A stretch of 64,000 bases of DNA from Hyperoplus lanceolatus. Taxonomy: Eukaryota; Chordata; Actinopteri; Uranoscopiformes; Ammodytidae. Location of the stretch: positions 14,877,001-14,941,000 of the forward strand of contig CM049395.1 of the NCBI GenBank assembly GCA_026929865.2, written 5' to 3'. Positions 1 to 12,661 of this stretch are shown here, in pieces (position 1 is the stretch's first letter; each line of letters opens with the position of its first letter). The notes below the pieces were generated by a model. That model saw only the letters and a list, made by a program, of their open reading frames with translations, searched no databases and was not told the DNA's origin. A program made the translations under genes and the position numbers.

Positions 1-628
1 TCATGCGTCCATAGACTGTGGACAATAATGGACAAAACGACTGTGGAACTCTGGCTTGTTGATAATCACCTGCAGTTTGCATAGCAGGGTCAAAGGCTGG
101 AGTCAGACTGAAGCCAATGGAGAAAAAGCTTTGCTACTTGTCAGTTTGGCTTCGCTCTGAACAGAAGCTTGCTGTGAACTGTGAACTATAGGATTATGCA
201 TACATGGTGCTCTGTGTGCACTCAAGTTCATGAATATATCCTCTAAAGAAAAACAATGTTTCGATATACCAGAGGCAATAGCAACATGAAAACACCAGTG
301 CAGTAGAAATTATTTAACAAAACGGCTGACGGCTGTATTTGTGCACAGAAGATTGAACTTGTTTTGATTAAGCAAAAGTAGATTTTCTCCAATAGAGGTC
401 AATAGAGGGATCATCACTTCCAGTCGAACAACATAATCAGGGATTGATACTAACTTGTTATTACTTCCTGGCTGTATGTACTGTCTTCTTTTTTTCCTCT
501 GAATCAATAAAAAATGTCTCACGTGGGTCCCCTTGTTATAGAGATCAAAGGTACATATCCACTGCAATATTCCAGTGTGATCAGGAAGAACTTTGTCCGG
601 AGTCAATACCCTCTCTTTCGAGTAGGGT
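1..628. other. Gene-free stretch, no feature seen
   Basis: AT-rich sequence. Short open frames on both strands show no recognisable domain, and I see no microsatellite or paired repeat before the inverted-repeat arm that starts near 629. Confidence 0.6.
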
Positions 629-753
629 CCAGCTGCAGCCCCGGAGACAAGTTACCCTGGCGTGACAACGACACCCAGGCGTGACGGAAGTAACTGTGGT
701 GTGACGGACGTGATTTTTGACTGTTTAGCTTCCATGACATGTCTGCTATGTCA

Positions 754-783
754 CTAACCCTAACCCTAACCCTAACCCTAACC
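754..783 (-). repeat. Short interstitial telomere-like repeat (TTAGGG)5
   Basis: Thirty bases of perfect CTAACC repeats, which is five TTAGGG units on the minus strand. The tract lies inside the interior of the inverted-repeat element at 629-1986. It is far too short to be a real chromosome end. It could be a telomerase-patched break or simply part of the repeat family's consensus. Confidence 0.9.
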
Positions 784-878
784 ACCCAACTGTGATGCCT
801 GAACCTAATCGCCAAAACAATATAAATAACACAAACTTAGTATCGGTCTGCTGTCTTGTTATTGTTTGACGTGACGTA

Positions 879-1850
879 GGGGAGACCGGGGGCAATTGTA
901 ACAGGGGGCAATTGTAACAAATCAAATTGCACCAATAGGAAATAAAGTAGATACACCAAATTTATTTTGCACATGTATTTTGATGATGTCTCTCTGCATA
1001 CCAAAGGAAAAATTGATATTCCCTTTTTAAAGTATTTTTTCAGAAAAAACACGTTTCTGAGGTACGAAAGTAAAAAGTAAAATCTACAGTATTTTTCTCA
1101 TAAAGTCTTAATATTTAATTTCAATTAAATGAATTCTGTTTTGTTTTGATGACATTACTGTTGTGTAAGATATGACATATTTGTTAAACATTAGCTTCAT
1201 TGTTTCTAGCCATCAGGGTAGTTTGAGTCAAGTTGTTATGGTCGGGGGCAATTGTAACACTGTGTTACAATTGCCCCCGACCCTATACATTAAAATACAA
1301 AAAATATATATATATATATATATTGTAATAGGAAAGCTATCTGATTGTTAGTTTTTGAAGTTATGGTTTGAAATTGGTTTGTTTTTAACTGTTTGTTGTT
1401 TTTTAAAGCATGTAATACGAATATAATGAAATAAGCATTTCCAGTAATATTAATTCTTTAAACGCACTTTGTCGATGTCTAATATTTATTGTTTTGATAT
1501 GAAATCAATTTTCCAATTGATATTAAATAGTTTCCCCTATATTTCCCTGCATTAATAGGAAGATTATTGTGGTCCTTAATTGTTATATGAAGCTATGAGA
1601 TCTGTTGTTACAATTGCCCCCACACACTGTTACAATTGCCCCCGTACCAGGGGGCGATTGTAACGTTTGACTTGCAATTTCTAGATCGATATTGTGAATC
1701 TAACATTGCCTGTAAAAGAAAATTATTATTGTTTACAAGTAGAGTACAGATACAAATTGCTTAATTAAAACAAATTATCTAAATAGTTCAAGAGGTTTTT
1801 GAGTAATGACACTAAAACCAAAAAGTGTTACAATTGCCCCCGGGCTCCCC
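879..1850. mobile_element. Element A: TA-flanked non-autonomous DNA transposon with iterated terminal motif
   Basis: The 25-bp terminal inverted repeats at 879-903 and 1826-1850 have one mismatch, start GGGGAG and run into GGGGGCAATTGTAACA. TA dinucleotides flank both ends (877-878 and 1851-1852), as expected for the IS630/Tc1/mariner/pogo group. The 16-base core recurs eight times. Forward copies are at 888, 904, 1244 and 1650 (the last has one change), and reverse copies at 1263, 1606, 1628 and 1826. Two copies meet as a perfect palindrome at 1240-1282. No transposase remnant is visible, so it would need a transposase supplied in trans. The superfamily is inferred from the TA target and from the related element B. 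Confidence 0.85.
1240..1282. repeat. Perfect 43-base palindrome inside element A
   Basis: Two 21-base arms (1240-1260 and 1262-1282) are exact reverse complements around a single T at 1261. Each arm is one copy of the element A terminal core, extended by GGTC on the outer side and AC on the inner side. It could extrude as a cruciform or hairpin. Confidence 0.95.
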
Positions 1851-1986
1851 TACTCAAGATGGCCGCCGCCGTGTTCCGTCAATGTTCTATCTATATTCTA
1901 ACCTCTCCCGTCACACCACAGTTACTTCCGTCACGCCTGGGTGTCGTTGTCACGCCAGGGTGCTTGTCTCCGGGGCTGCAGCTGGA

Positions 1987-2622
1987 TACTATTGGGTCTT
2001 TCTCCAGATTGTTTTCACCACAACAAGTGGAAAATACATTGTGCCCCATCTAGTGTAATTTACCTGTAGTTACAATTTCACATATTTGACTGAATTGACC
2101 CCGTACTTTGTAAATATCCGAACATGTATTGCTCAGCATATCTTTTACACAATCCAAATACTAACATGTCATTTCATAATTTCCTGTAATATAATATCAT
2201 ATTATTAAAAAAACTAAACTATTTGGACTATTCTTCAAACACTATGTTGTGGCTCTATCCATGATTCCAATACATTGAAATGAAAACTACATGGCCAGTT
2301 TTCAGTAATATATGAAATAAAATAAAGGGGCAAAAGACTAAGGTTGTGACGGTTATGTCTTACATGATTTCATAGCTCTACTTTTTGTCCCTTCATTTTG
2401 GTTCTGTAGTCTGAGCAATAACATATTCTAGTCTTGCAAAAATCTAAATATAGGCTAGAAATTGACTCTCTCTAGGCTTAAATCGTCAAACCGGCTGAAA
2501 GTGTGGGGTGTTCCCTAAGCAACAGTTTTTTTTAATGCATTTCATGTTGCATACATTATTGTAGTTGAATTGAAATTCCAAAGTAACAGAGCATGATGTG
2601 GCATCTGGGGCATGAGACATGT
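1987..2622. other. Gene-free stretch, no feature seen
   Basis: AT-rich unique-looking sequence between two transposons. No coding signal or paired repeat was noticed. Confidence 0.6.
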
Positions 2623-2624
2623 TA

Positions 2625-3781
2625 CAGTTTTTTTTCAATCGCTAAACCACAGTGGGCACAACTGTAGCTCAATGTGCAAAACTCTAACTACAGTCGGCAC
2701 TACCAACAGTCATTGGAGCTGAACAGTTCACTTCACCTGCAAAACAGGTTCAGTGCAGCAAACACTATGAACCAGCCTCATTGAGATAACACACACTGTC
2801 ACTCAGAACCTGCTCAGAGTATAAACACTAGCATCAAACCCCAATACACAAATTACAAACTTTTAATCTTTACAGTTTGAATAATATGAGTTAGTTCACA
2901 CAAAGTACATAATATTTTCTTTGATGAAAGGGTGAAATTATTTCACATGAAATTGTTTATTTTATAACATACCATTTTTTTTAGGAAAACAAAAATAAAT
3001 GAAAATCAGAAGTTTGCTTCAATAGATACACATTTTGTATACTTTATTGAAAACATTTCCAAATGTAGTATTTATCTGTGTAAATATTCTAAAATTGTAA
3101 TACAGAAATCAATTCCTGTAATGTTGTCATTTACTGTAAGGATGCAACTCTAAGCTGTTTGTTTGCTGGAAAATTCGTATTACAGATGCAACTTTAGATT
3201 TTTGCAGATTGGGTTGCACTCTCAACCCTGCCTCTCTCAATGAGAGACCATGATTCACAACAGGGTCTATCAGTGTTGCCCTTACTGTATTTCATCAGAC
3301 ATTACAGCTCCATGTCTTCTAGGTCTTCCTCCACACATCCACACTCTCACTGCCACTCTTCTACCTCCAACAACCTGTCTTCCTTGGTCCATTTCCAAAA
3401 CAAAAATATATTTTTGAGCTTTCCCTTTACTGTATATATGTTCACTAACAAGTCTAAACAAGACATCTTAGTTTTTCAGTTGAAATTGCAATCCGCAGTG
3501 TTTGAAATGGATTCATTCTGTTTTGAATGTGTGGTTTATAGTTGTGGCAGCAGTGTGTTAGCATTTGAAAAAAGTGCTGGAAATCCACATTGTTGTGCAG
3601 GCTGTGGTTAAGCCATGAGATAGGTGTGTAGAGTTTTGAAAGTTGTGTATAAGCAATGAAAAACGAGCTAAAACGAGCTACAGTTTGGTCCGAATGAAGC
3701 GCTGCTCTGCATACTGTTGTTAGAGTTTTGCACTTGTCGTTCCAGTTGTGCCCACTGTGGTTTAGCAATCGTAAAAAACTG
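2625..3781 (-). mobile_element. Decayed Tc1/mariner-type DNA transposon with TA target
   Basis: The ends start CAGTTTTTT and read AAAAAACTG at the right, with TA directly outside both (2623-2624 and 3782-3783). The inverted repeats extend imperfectly for about 70 bp. Both share CTAAACCACAGTGGGCACAA, followed by a conserved GTGCAAAACTCTAAC. The inside is mostly AT-rich, but the minus strand keeps a degraded N-terminal transposase segment at 3169-3368. At 1157 bp the element is shorter than would be expected for one with a full transposase, and the catalytic DDE region is not recognisable, so this is a deletion derivative. Confidence 0.85.
3169..3368 (-). pseudogene. Transposase N-terminal (helix-turn-helix-like) remnant
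   Basis: Read on the minus strand, 3368 to 3282 gives a basic stretch with GGRPRRHGAVMSDEI and then a stop. A shift of frame at about 3282-3284 leads into 38 codons (3282 to 3169) containing NHGLSLREAGLRVQPNL and ending KSKVASVIRIF. From general knowledge this resembles the DNA-binding head of IS630/Tc1-like transposases that are abundant in teleosts: a GRPR-type basic motif, then two helix-turn-helix-like segments. The frameshift, the stop and the missing catalytic region make it non-functional. The assignment rests on remembered family patterns, not a search. Confidence 0.7.
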
Positions 3782-3783
3782 TA

Positions 3784-5173
3784 AAATGATAGATCATTGC
3801 TGCAACTAAACAGAAAATATTTTAGTGATGGTGTAATACAATGTACTGGCCAGAAGAGGGCAATGTTGACTGTCGACAAGTCATTCAAGCACTGGAACTA
3901 CTTAGCACTGTTATGATCAAGTAAATGAGATGCAGACTCTGCTAGTCGGGGGGCCCTGCTTTTTGTGGTTTTGGTGTATGAATAAACCACAAAGGATATG
4001 AGTTATTTCCTTGGTTTGTGTGTCCTGACAATTGTATATTCCATGAGTAGTAGCTGTAGTAGATTGTATATGTCTGTATGTGCATGTGTTTGCATGTCTA
4101 CGGTTGCGAAATTCACTCTTGCTGACATGTGCCACATTTTATGCTTGAAGTGCACGGCTGTCTGTGTTTGTATGTTAGTGAGTTTCCTTTATGTGTGAGA
4201 CTGTGTGTGTGTGTGTGTCTGCATGTGTGTATTTTCCTTGCATGCACATATGTTGTATGCATTTAACACGTGTGGCTGAGTGGATGGCATAAGCAGACGG
4301 GTGAACCCCAGGAATAGAGTAACCTATAGAGCAGCAGGAAATTATTATACCAGACTGTTCCAATGCTATAGGCTGCAGCTCTCCCCCCACTTTACATACG
4401 GCTCCATTGGCTCGACAACCTACATTGAGGTTATCAGGATTATATCATCATACAGACAAAAGTGGGCAATAAGAAAGGAAAAGACTGCAAATAGTAGGCA
4501 AATATATATTCATTTACAATGTTGTTTTTTAGCTTGGAAAGACAGCTTTTAGCTTCATTGCCTCTGACTCCTGGAGCAACTTACAGCAACAAATTTAAAT
4601 AAATACCTTCATATCCTTTTAAAAAATGTAGACATATTATCTTAAATCTGCTGCACTCTACCTGAAACTGTTTTAATTAAGCTAAATTGTACTTTCACCC
4701 ATTTAATTTTAGTTGCAGCAATTCTAGATCACTATCTACATGTTTCAATTGTTTTGTCTCTTTATCAGTTGTTGTGTATTAGATGTATTTGCATTGTATG
4801 TTGTGTATGTATTGTTGTTTTTGCTTTGCATTTGACTCAACATCATTGCAAATTAGGGTCACCCTTCAACTGATCTCTCGACTATATATAAAAGTTCAAT
4901 GAAAAATGTAATATAAGAAGAGTTGTTAGTTTATATTTTATATTGAGTCTGCTAAAGGGTATTTAGCGCCAACTACTAAAACATTCAGCCGCAGTAAGAG
5001 GGAATGTAGCACATAATTAATACCTGCTTTCACATTGTGTGAACAACCCGTAGAGGTAGGAATAGTATCCAGGTTTGAAAAGGTTTCTTTTTTTTCTAAT
5101 GGAGATTAGATATGGTCGAAAAAGGACTGCAACAATAAATTGTGTTTTGGAATAGGGCCTGATTTAAAAGTGG
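3784..5173. other. Gene-free stretch, short GT tract only
   Basis: Unique-looking sequence with a (TG)9 tract near 4201-4219. Small open frames show no domain. Confidence 0.6.
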
Positions 5174-5218
5174 GACACACACAGACAGAACCTGTAAATG
5201 GTTCTGTCTGTGTGTGTC
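5174..5218. repeat. Perfect short hairpin (19-bp stem, 7-base loop)
   Basis: The arms 5174-5192 and 5200-5218 are exact reverse complements, around the loop TGTAAAT. The stem combines a CA-repeat-like part with GACAGAACC. Pairing stops outside the stem, so it is shorter than a typical miRNA precursor. Confidence 0.9.
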
Positions 5219-5308
5219 TTTGTTCTCTGGCTGTTCATTAATCTGAACCAATGGGACTGATAAGATGTTTCTAAAGAGAGAAGCAACTAAAAGAGACTCT
5301 AAGACTGA

Positions 5309-5311
<3 letters not shown>

Positions 5312-5343
<32 letters not shown>
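5312..5343 (+). repeat. (GT)16 microsatellite
   Basis: Uninterrupted dinucleotide repeat. Confidence 0.97.
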
Positions 5344-5345
<2 letters not shown>

Positions 5346-5662
5346 GGGAGAGAAAGAGAGTGTCTAAAAGCCACAGCACTTTCAAAGACCTTGAGTTTAA
5401 AGATGACGGTCACAATGCAGTCATTGTAAACGTTAAGGGAAGCTCATAATATACTTATTTTTTAAAGTCTGAGCTGAGGGGACAATGAAGCCTGTGAAGA
5501 GAAGGGTATCTAATAAAGGTCTATGAGGTGGAGAAATGCTGAAGACTCTCCCATATACCTGTTCAGACAAAAGCTATAATAGGCCTTTTCAGGAAATAGA
5601 TAAAGCTGCGGTCTACAGAGCTGGAGATTTTCTAATTGATCATCTTCATCATCTTCAACCGC

Positions 5663-6711
5663 TCATCCGAAATCGGGTCGCGGAGGCAGCAGCTTGAGCA
5701 GGGAACCCCAAAGTTCTCTTTCCCGGGCCACCTCAACCAGCTCTGACTGGGGGATCCCGAGGCGTTCCCAGGCCAGCGTGGAAATATAATCTCTCCACCT
5801 AGTCCTGGGTCTTCCCCGAGGCCTCCTCCCAGCTGGACGCTCCTGGAACACCTCCCTAGGGAGGCGCCCTGGGGGCATCCTTACCAGATGCCCGAACCAC
5901 CTCAACTGGCTCCTTTCAACGCAAAGGAGTAGCGGCTCTGCCCCGAGTTCCTCACGAATGACTGAGCTTCTCACCCTATCTCTAAGGGAGACGCCAGCCA
6001 CCCTCCTGAGAAAGCCCATTTCGGCCGCTTGTACCCGTGATCTCGTTCTTTCGGTCATTACCCAGCCTTCATGACCATAGGTGAGGGTAGGAACAAAGAT
6101 CGCCCGGTAGATCGAAAGCTTTGCCTTACGACTCAGCTCTCTTTTCGTCACAACAGTGCGGTAAAGCGAGTGCAAAACCGCCCCTGCTGCTCCGATTCTA
6201 CGGCCAATCTCACACTCCATTGTTCCCTCACTCGCAAACAAGACCCCGAGGTACTTGAACTCCTTCACTTGGGCTAAGGACTCATTCCCTACCTGTAATA
6301 GACAATCCATCGGTTTCCTGCTGAGCACCATGGCCTCCGATTTAGAGGTGCTGATCCTCATCCCAACCGCTTCACACTCGGCTGCAAACCGATCCAATGA
6401 GAGCTGAAGGTCACAGGCCGATGATGCCATCAGAACCACATCATCCGCAAACAGCAGAGATGAGATCTTCAGACCACCAAACTGCAACTCCTCCCCACCA
6501 CGACTACGCCTTGATATCCTGTCCATAAATATTACAAACAGGATTGGTGACAAAGCGCAGCCTTGGCGGAGGCCAACCCCCACCGGAAACGAGTCTGACT
6601 TACTACCGAGAACCCGTACACAGCTCTCGCTTTGAGCGTACAGAGATTGGATGGCCCTGAGAAGAGACACCCTCACCCCATACTCCCGCAGCACCCCCCC
6701 AGTATCTCCCG
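5663..6711 (-). pseudogene. Rex3 ORF, 3' part: rest of reverse transcriptase and C-terminal domain
   Basis: This continues the RT in another frame from about 6700. It carries LREYGV, the GLRQGCALSPILFVIFMDRI block, the catalytic FADD motif (SSLLFADDVVLMA) and KEFKYLGVLF. The C-terminal region has YGHEGWVMTERTRSR, RWFGHLVRMP and GRPRTRWRDYISTLAWERLG, and the frame ends LLPPRPDFG-stop at 5663. The join falls in a run of seven C (plus strand 6694-6700), where one base appears to be missing relative to the conserved reading. No other stop or shift is seen in the 3' part. A sequencing or assembly error in the homopolymer is an alternative explanation. Confidence 0.9.
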
Positions 6712-8847
6712 GGGAACCCGGTCATAAGCCTTCTCCAGATCTACAAAACACATGTAGACTGGATGAGCAAACTCCCAAGCTCCCTCTAGGATCCTTGCGA
6801 GAGTGAAGAGCTGGTCCGTTGTTCCACAGCCAGGACGGAATCCGCATTGTTCCTCTTCAATCTGAGGTTCGACTATCGGCCGAACCCTCCTTTCCAGCAC
6901 CTTGGAGCAGACTTTGCCGGGAAGGCTGAGAAGTGTGATACCCCGGTAGTTGGAACACACTCTCTGGTCCCCCTTTTTAAAAATAGGAACCACCACCCCG
7001 GTCTGCCACTCCTTCGGCACTGTACCCGACCCCCACGCAATGTTGAAGAGGCGTGTCATCCAGGACAGCCCTTCCACACCCATTGCTTTCAGCATTTCTG
7101 GACGGATCTCATCAACCCCCGGGGCTTTGCCACTGTGGAGTTGTTTGACTACCTCAGTGACTTCCACCAGGGAAATTGACGATGATCCCCCATCAGCCTC
7201 CAGCTCTGCCTCCAACATAGAGGGCGTGTTAGTCGGATTCAGGAGTTCCTCAAAGTGCTCTTTCCACCGACCGACTACCTCCTCAGTTGAGGTCAACAGC
7301 GTCCCATCCTTACTGTACACAGCTTGGATGGTTCCCCGCTTCCCCCTCCTGAGGTGCCGGACGGTCTTCCAGAAACACTTTGGTGCCGACCGAAAGTCCT
7401 TCTCCATGGTTTCTCCAAACTTCTCCCACACCCGCTGCTTTGCCTCTGACACGGCAGAAGCTGCAGCCCTTCGGGCCTGTCGGTACCTTGCAACTGCCTC
7501 AGGAGTCCCCCGAGATAACATATCCCGGAAGCACTCCTTCTTCAGTCGGACGGCTTCCCTGACCACCGAGGTCCACCACGGCGTTCGAGGGTTACCGCCC
7601 CTTGAGGCACCTAAGACCTTGAGACCACAGCTGCCCGCCGCGGCTTCAGCAATGGAAGTTTTGAACATCGACCACTCGGGTTCAATGCCCCCAACCTCCA
7701 CAGGGATGCTAGAAAAGCTCTGCAGGAGGTGCGAATTACAGATCTCTTGAAAAGAGGCCTCCGCTAGACGTTCCCAGTTCACCCGCACTACCCGTTTGGG
7801 CTTACCAGGTCTGTCCAGAGTCTTCCCCCACCCTTTGACCCAACTCACAACCAGATGGTGATCAGTTGACAGCTCCGCCCCTCTCTTCACCCGAGTGTCC
7901 GAAACATGCGGCCTCAGATCAGATGATACGATCACGAAATCGATCATCGACCTTCGGCCGAGGGCGCTCTGGTACCATGTACACTTATGAGCATCCTTAT
8001 GTTCGAACATGGTGTTTGTTATAGACAAACCATGGCCAGCACAGAAGTCTAACAACAAACGACCACTCGGGTTCAGATCAGGGAGGCCGTTCCTCCCAAT
8101 CACGCCTTTCCAGGTGTCTCCATCATTGCCCACGTGCACGTTAAAGTCTCCCAGCAGAACTATGGAGTCCCCTACAGGAGCCCCATGCAGGACTCCGTTC
8201 AGGGTCTCCAAGAAGGCCGAATACTCCGAACTGCTGTTTGGTGCATACGCACAAACAACAGTCAGAGTCTTCCCCCCCACAACCCGGAGGCGTAGGGAGG
8301 CGACCCTCTCGTCCACCGGGGTAAACTCCAACGTAGTAGCGCCCAGCCGGGGGCTCGTGAGTATCCCCACACCGGCCCGGCGCCTCACACCTTGGGCAAC
8401 TCCAGAGAAGAATAGAGTCCAACCCCTGTCCAGAAGTACGGTTCCAGAGCCAAGACTGTGCGTGGAGGTAAGCCCCACCAGATCTAATTGGTAGCGCTCC
8501 ACCTCCCGCACCAGTTCCGGCTCCTTCCCCCACAGCGAGGTGACGTTCCACATCCCCAAAGCCAGCCTCTGCCGCCCGGGTCTGGTCCGTCGTGGTCCCC
8601 GCCCTTCACTGCCACCCTGTAGGCAGCGCACCCGACCCCAGCGGTTCCTCTGACGAGTGGTGGGCCCATCGGTTGTAGAGGAGGAGTGTGTTGCCACGTA
8701 GCTCTTTCGGGCTGTGCCCAGCCGGGCCCCGTGGCAGACCCGGCCGCCAGACGCTCGCAGGCGGGCCCCCTGTCTGGGCCTGGCTCCAGCCGGGGGCCCC
8801 GGGCTTCCTCCGGGCAGGGTCTCTCCTCTTCTATCACGATCTTCCAT
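6673..8847 (-). pseudogene. Rex3 ORF, 5' part: endonuclease and start of reverse transcriptase
   Basis: This frame runs without a stop into a premature TGA at about 6673. I place the start at the first Met inside the element (8847, MEDRDRRGE). The frame stays open upstream to an ATG at 9045, but that lies beyond the duplication and belongs to the target DNA. Counted from 9045, residues ~160-405 are the endonuclease/exonuclease/phosphatase domain: [14 protein letters not shown] (299-304), SMIDF (366-370) and STDHH (393-397). The usual catalytic Glu region reads GLTSTH, which I remember as normal for this family. The RT begins near 630 with [16 protein letters not shown], then [37 protein letters not shown] and motif [12 protein letters not shown]. 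Codons after ~782 are out of frame. Confidence 0.9.
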
Positions 8848-9016
8848 GAGGTCTTTTGAACCATTCTTAGTCGGGCCCCTCACCTGAGACCACTTTGCCT
8901 TGGGAGACCCTACCAGGAGCACTAGGCTCCGGACAACACAGCTCTCAGGTTCACAGGGGCACACAAACCTCTCCACCACGGTAAGGTGATGGTTCCCGGA
9001 GAGGTTTCTAATTGAT

Positions 9017-10134
9017 GTCTGTTCAAAAACAGACAAAACTGTCACAATTGTTATCTAATTAAGAACGTGTTTGAGTTGCAAGCAAGCCTCAAATGTATTG
9101 CTCGTCAATTAGACTCTCCCACTAAAATCCTTATCCGCAAAAATCTTTTTCAACATTCTCGCGCATGCACACTCGAGAAAAAAAAGGGCAGGGGAGACAC
9201 ACACAGAGCAGAACTGGTCTAACTAGAGGAGAACATGTGTCAATGTGAATGAAATAGAATTAACATGTTGACGGGACGACTTTTGTAAAATGAAACTCTT
9301 TGATACTCGAAAAAGTTATTACGCTGCAATGAAACAATTCATAATTCAAGCAGAGCCGATCAGTATGATGGAGAAAATAAAATATATACGAGGAATCAAA
9401 TAGGCTAAAGTTTAACAATGTTAAATATCACTGTCATGTATAGTAATAAAAAACACATCAGTTCTGTGTCAGTCATCCATCCTATTCACCTTATTCATTG
9501 TGCTTGACACTTAGTGATTGGTGGGACCGCTGAGGCTTGGTGGGATAATTTCCCCTGACAGTGGGTGATATAGAATAAGGGCACGTTGTCCAAGACCCTG
9601 CCATTTAACTGACTCAGATATGTCACATTTAGGTCACAATGAGGAACAGTTATTCCCTTGTCCTGAGAGTGTTGCATTATGCCAGCACTTTAGAAAGCTT
9701 TCCGTTTCAAAATACTGTGAAATGTATTGGGGGTGGAAGAATAAGCATGACGGAAGTATTACATATGTATCTTTGATATGGCACATTATGGCATTGGATT
9801 TATCTGATGTATGTTTTGATAAGTAATATTATAATATTCCATTCTGGGTTGACTTTCTCCGTAAAAATGATTGTAATCAGAATGTGTCTCTTTACCATCA
9901 TTAGGGGGCAGTAAAGACCAAGAAAAAAAAAGCTCAGCTGCAAATGACACAAAATGCCAATTTAGTGTTAAGCAATAATTGCTGTACCTGAGATTTCTCT
10001 AAAACCACTGACGTCATCAATATAATAAAATATTAATATCCAGTCACATGGAGATCAACTCATACAATAATAATGTTTAGCAAATCAACTAAATATAAAA
10101 CAGTTGAATATAAAACATTCAGCCACAAACAGAA
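9017..10134. other. Gene-free stretch, nothing recognised
   Basis: AT-rich sequence between the LINE and a long CA repeat. No coding or repeat structure was seen. Confidence 0.6.
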
Positions 10135-12180
<2,046 letters not shown>

Positions 12181-12185
12181 ATGGT

Positions 12186-12661
12186 TGTCACAACTTCAGC
12201 CAGTATTTAGTTTGTTTTCATATCTCTGTTTTCCTGGTTTCCTTTCTAACTCTCATGTCATTTCAGACCCGGCCACTCCCTCCTGCTCTGCACTCCCTGT
12301 TAATTACATTCACCTGGTCTGCCCCACACTCACCTGCTCCTCATCAGTTAATCAGCCCCAGTATATATCTATATAGTTCAGTTCCCTCAGTCAGTTGCCA
12401 GATTGTCAGATGTGTGTTCACCCAGCTTTCCAGCATTCGTATTTCATCCTGTGTTCAGATCCTGCGTTCAGATCCTGCTTGCCTGTTTGTGTTTTGACCT
12501 GTCTTTGGACTTTCCCTTTTGCCTGCCCCAACTGGACTTGTTTGCCACGCTGTCTTACTACCTGGTTTGTTATCCACTTCATTAAAATCTATTTTTGAAT
12601 CTGAACTGTTTCCTGTGTCCTGCAATTGGGTTCTTGTCTGTCTTTCCCTGAGACCCTGACA
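12186..12661 (+). mobile_element. Solo LTR (Ty3/gypsy-like), 476 bp, 5-bp TSD
   Basis: It starts TGTCACAAC, ends CCCTGACA, and is flanked on both sides by ATGGT (12181-12185 and 12662-12666). A TATA-rich segment lies at about 12362-12377, and an ATTAAA polyadenylation-like signal near 12582 is followed by a T-rich, GT-rich tail, which gives plus orientation. The run TGCAATTGGGTTCTTGTC before the end resembles the 3' ends of teleost gypsy-type LTRs as I remember them. No internal retroelement sequence or second LTR is seen, so the element probably recombined to a solo LTR. The superfamily is an inference. Confidence 0.82.

Larger units (their letters stand above)
629..1986. repeat. Inverted-repeat element (79-bp arms), interrupted by element A
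   Basis: The arms at 629-707 and 1908-1986 are reverse complements over about 79 bases. I see one substitution and a one-base indel (AAGTTACCC against AAGCACCC). Both arms contain CAGCTGCAGCCCCGGAGACA and the direct motif GTGACGG / CGTGACAACG. Without the TA-flanked insertion at 879-1850 the interior is only about 0.3 kb and includes a telomere-like tract. I see no clear target-site duplication outside the arms and no coding remnant, so the class is unknown. It may be a MITE or foldback element, or an inverted duplication of a longer repeat. Confidence 0.7.
5641..9004 (-). mobile_element. Rex3-type LINE (RTE clade), near full length, 12-bp TSD
   Basis: This non-LTR retrotransposon is on the minus strand, flanked by a perfect 12-bp target-site duplication TTTCTAATTGAT at 5629-5640 and 9005-9016. 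The 3' end is a short GAAGATGATGAAGATGAT-type tail directly after the coding region, with almost no 3' UTR. The 5' end starts near GGGAACCATCACCTTACCGT, which I remember as the start of fish Rex3 copies. It encodes an APE-like endonuclease followed by reverse transcriptase. The stretch encoding [20 protein letters not shown] matches the Rex3 RT pattern as I recall it. The length of 3364 bp fits a complete RTE element. One frameshift in the RT is the only clear lesion, so the insertion is probably young. G+C is clearly higher than in the flanks. Confidence 0.93.

Noticed and set aside
1825-2058. ATG in a CpG-rich context (AAGATGGCCGCCGCC) as a gene start
   Set aside because: It lies in the arm region of an inverted-repeat element, and the frame has no domain.
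6950-7750. 266-codon frame on the plus strand
   Set aside because: Antisense shadow of the Rex3 coding region in GC-rich sequence.
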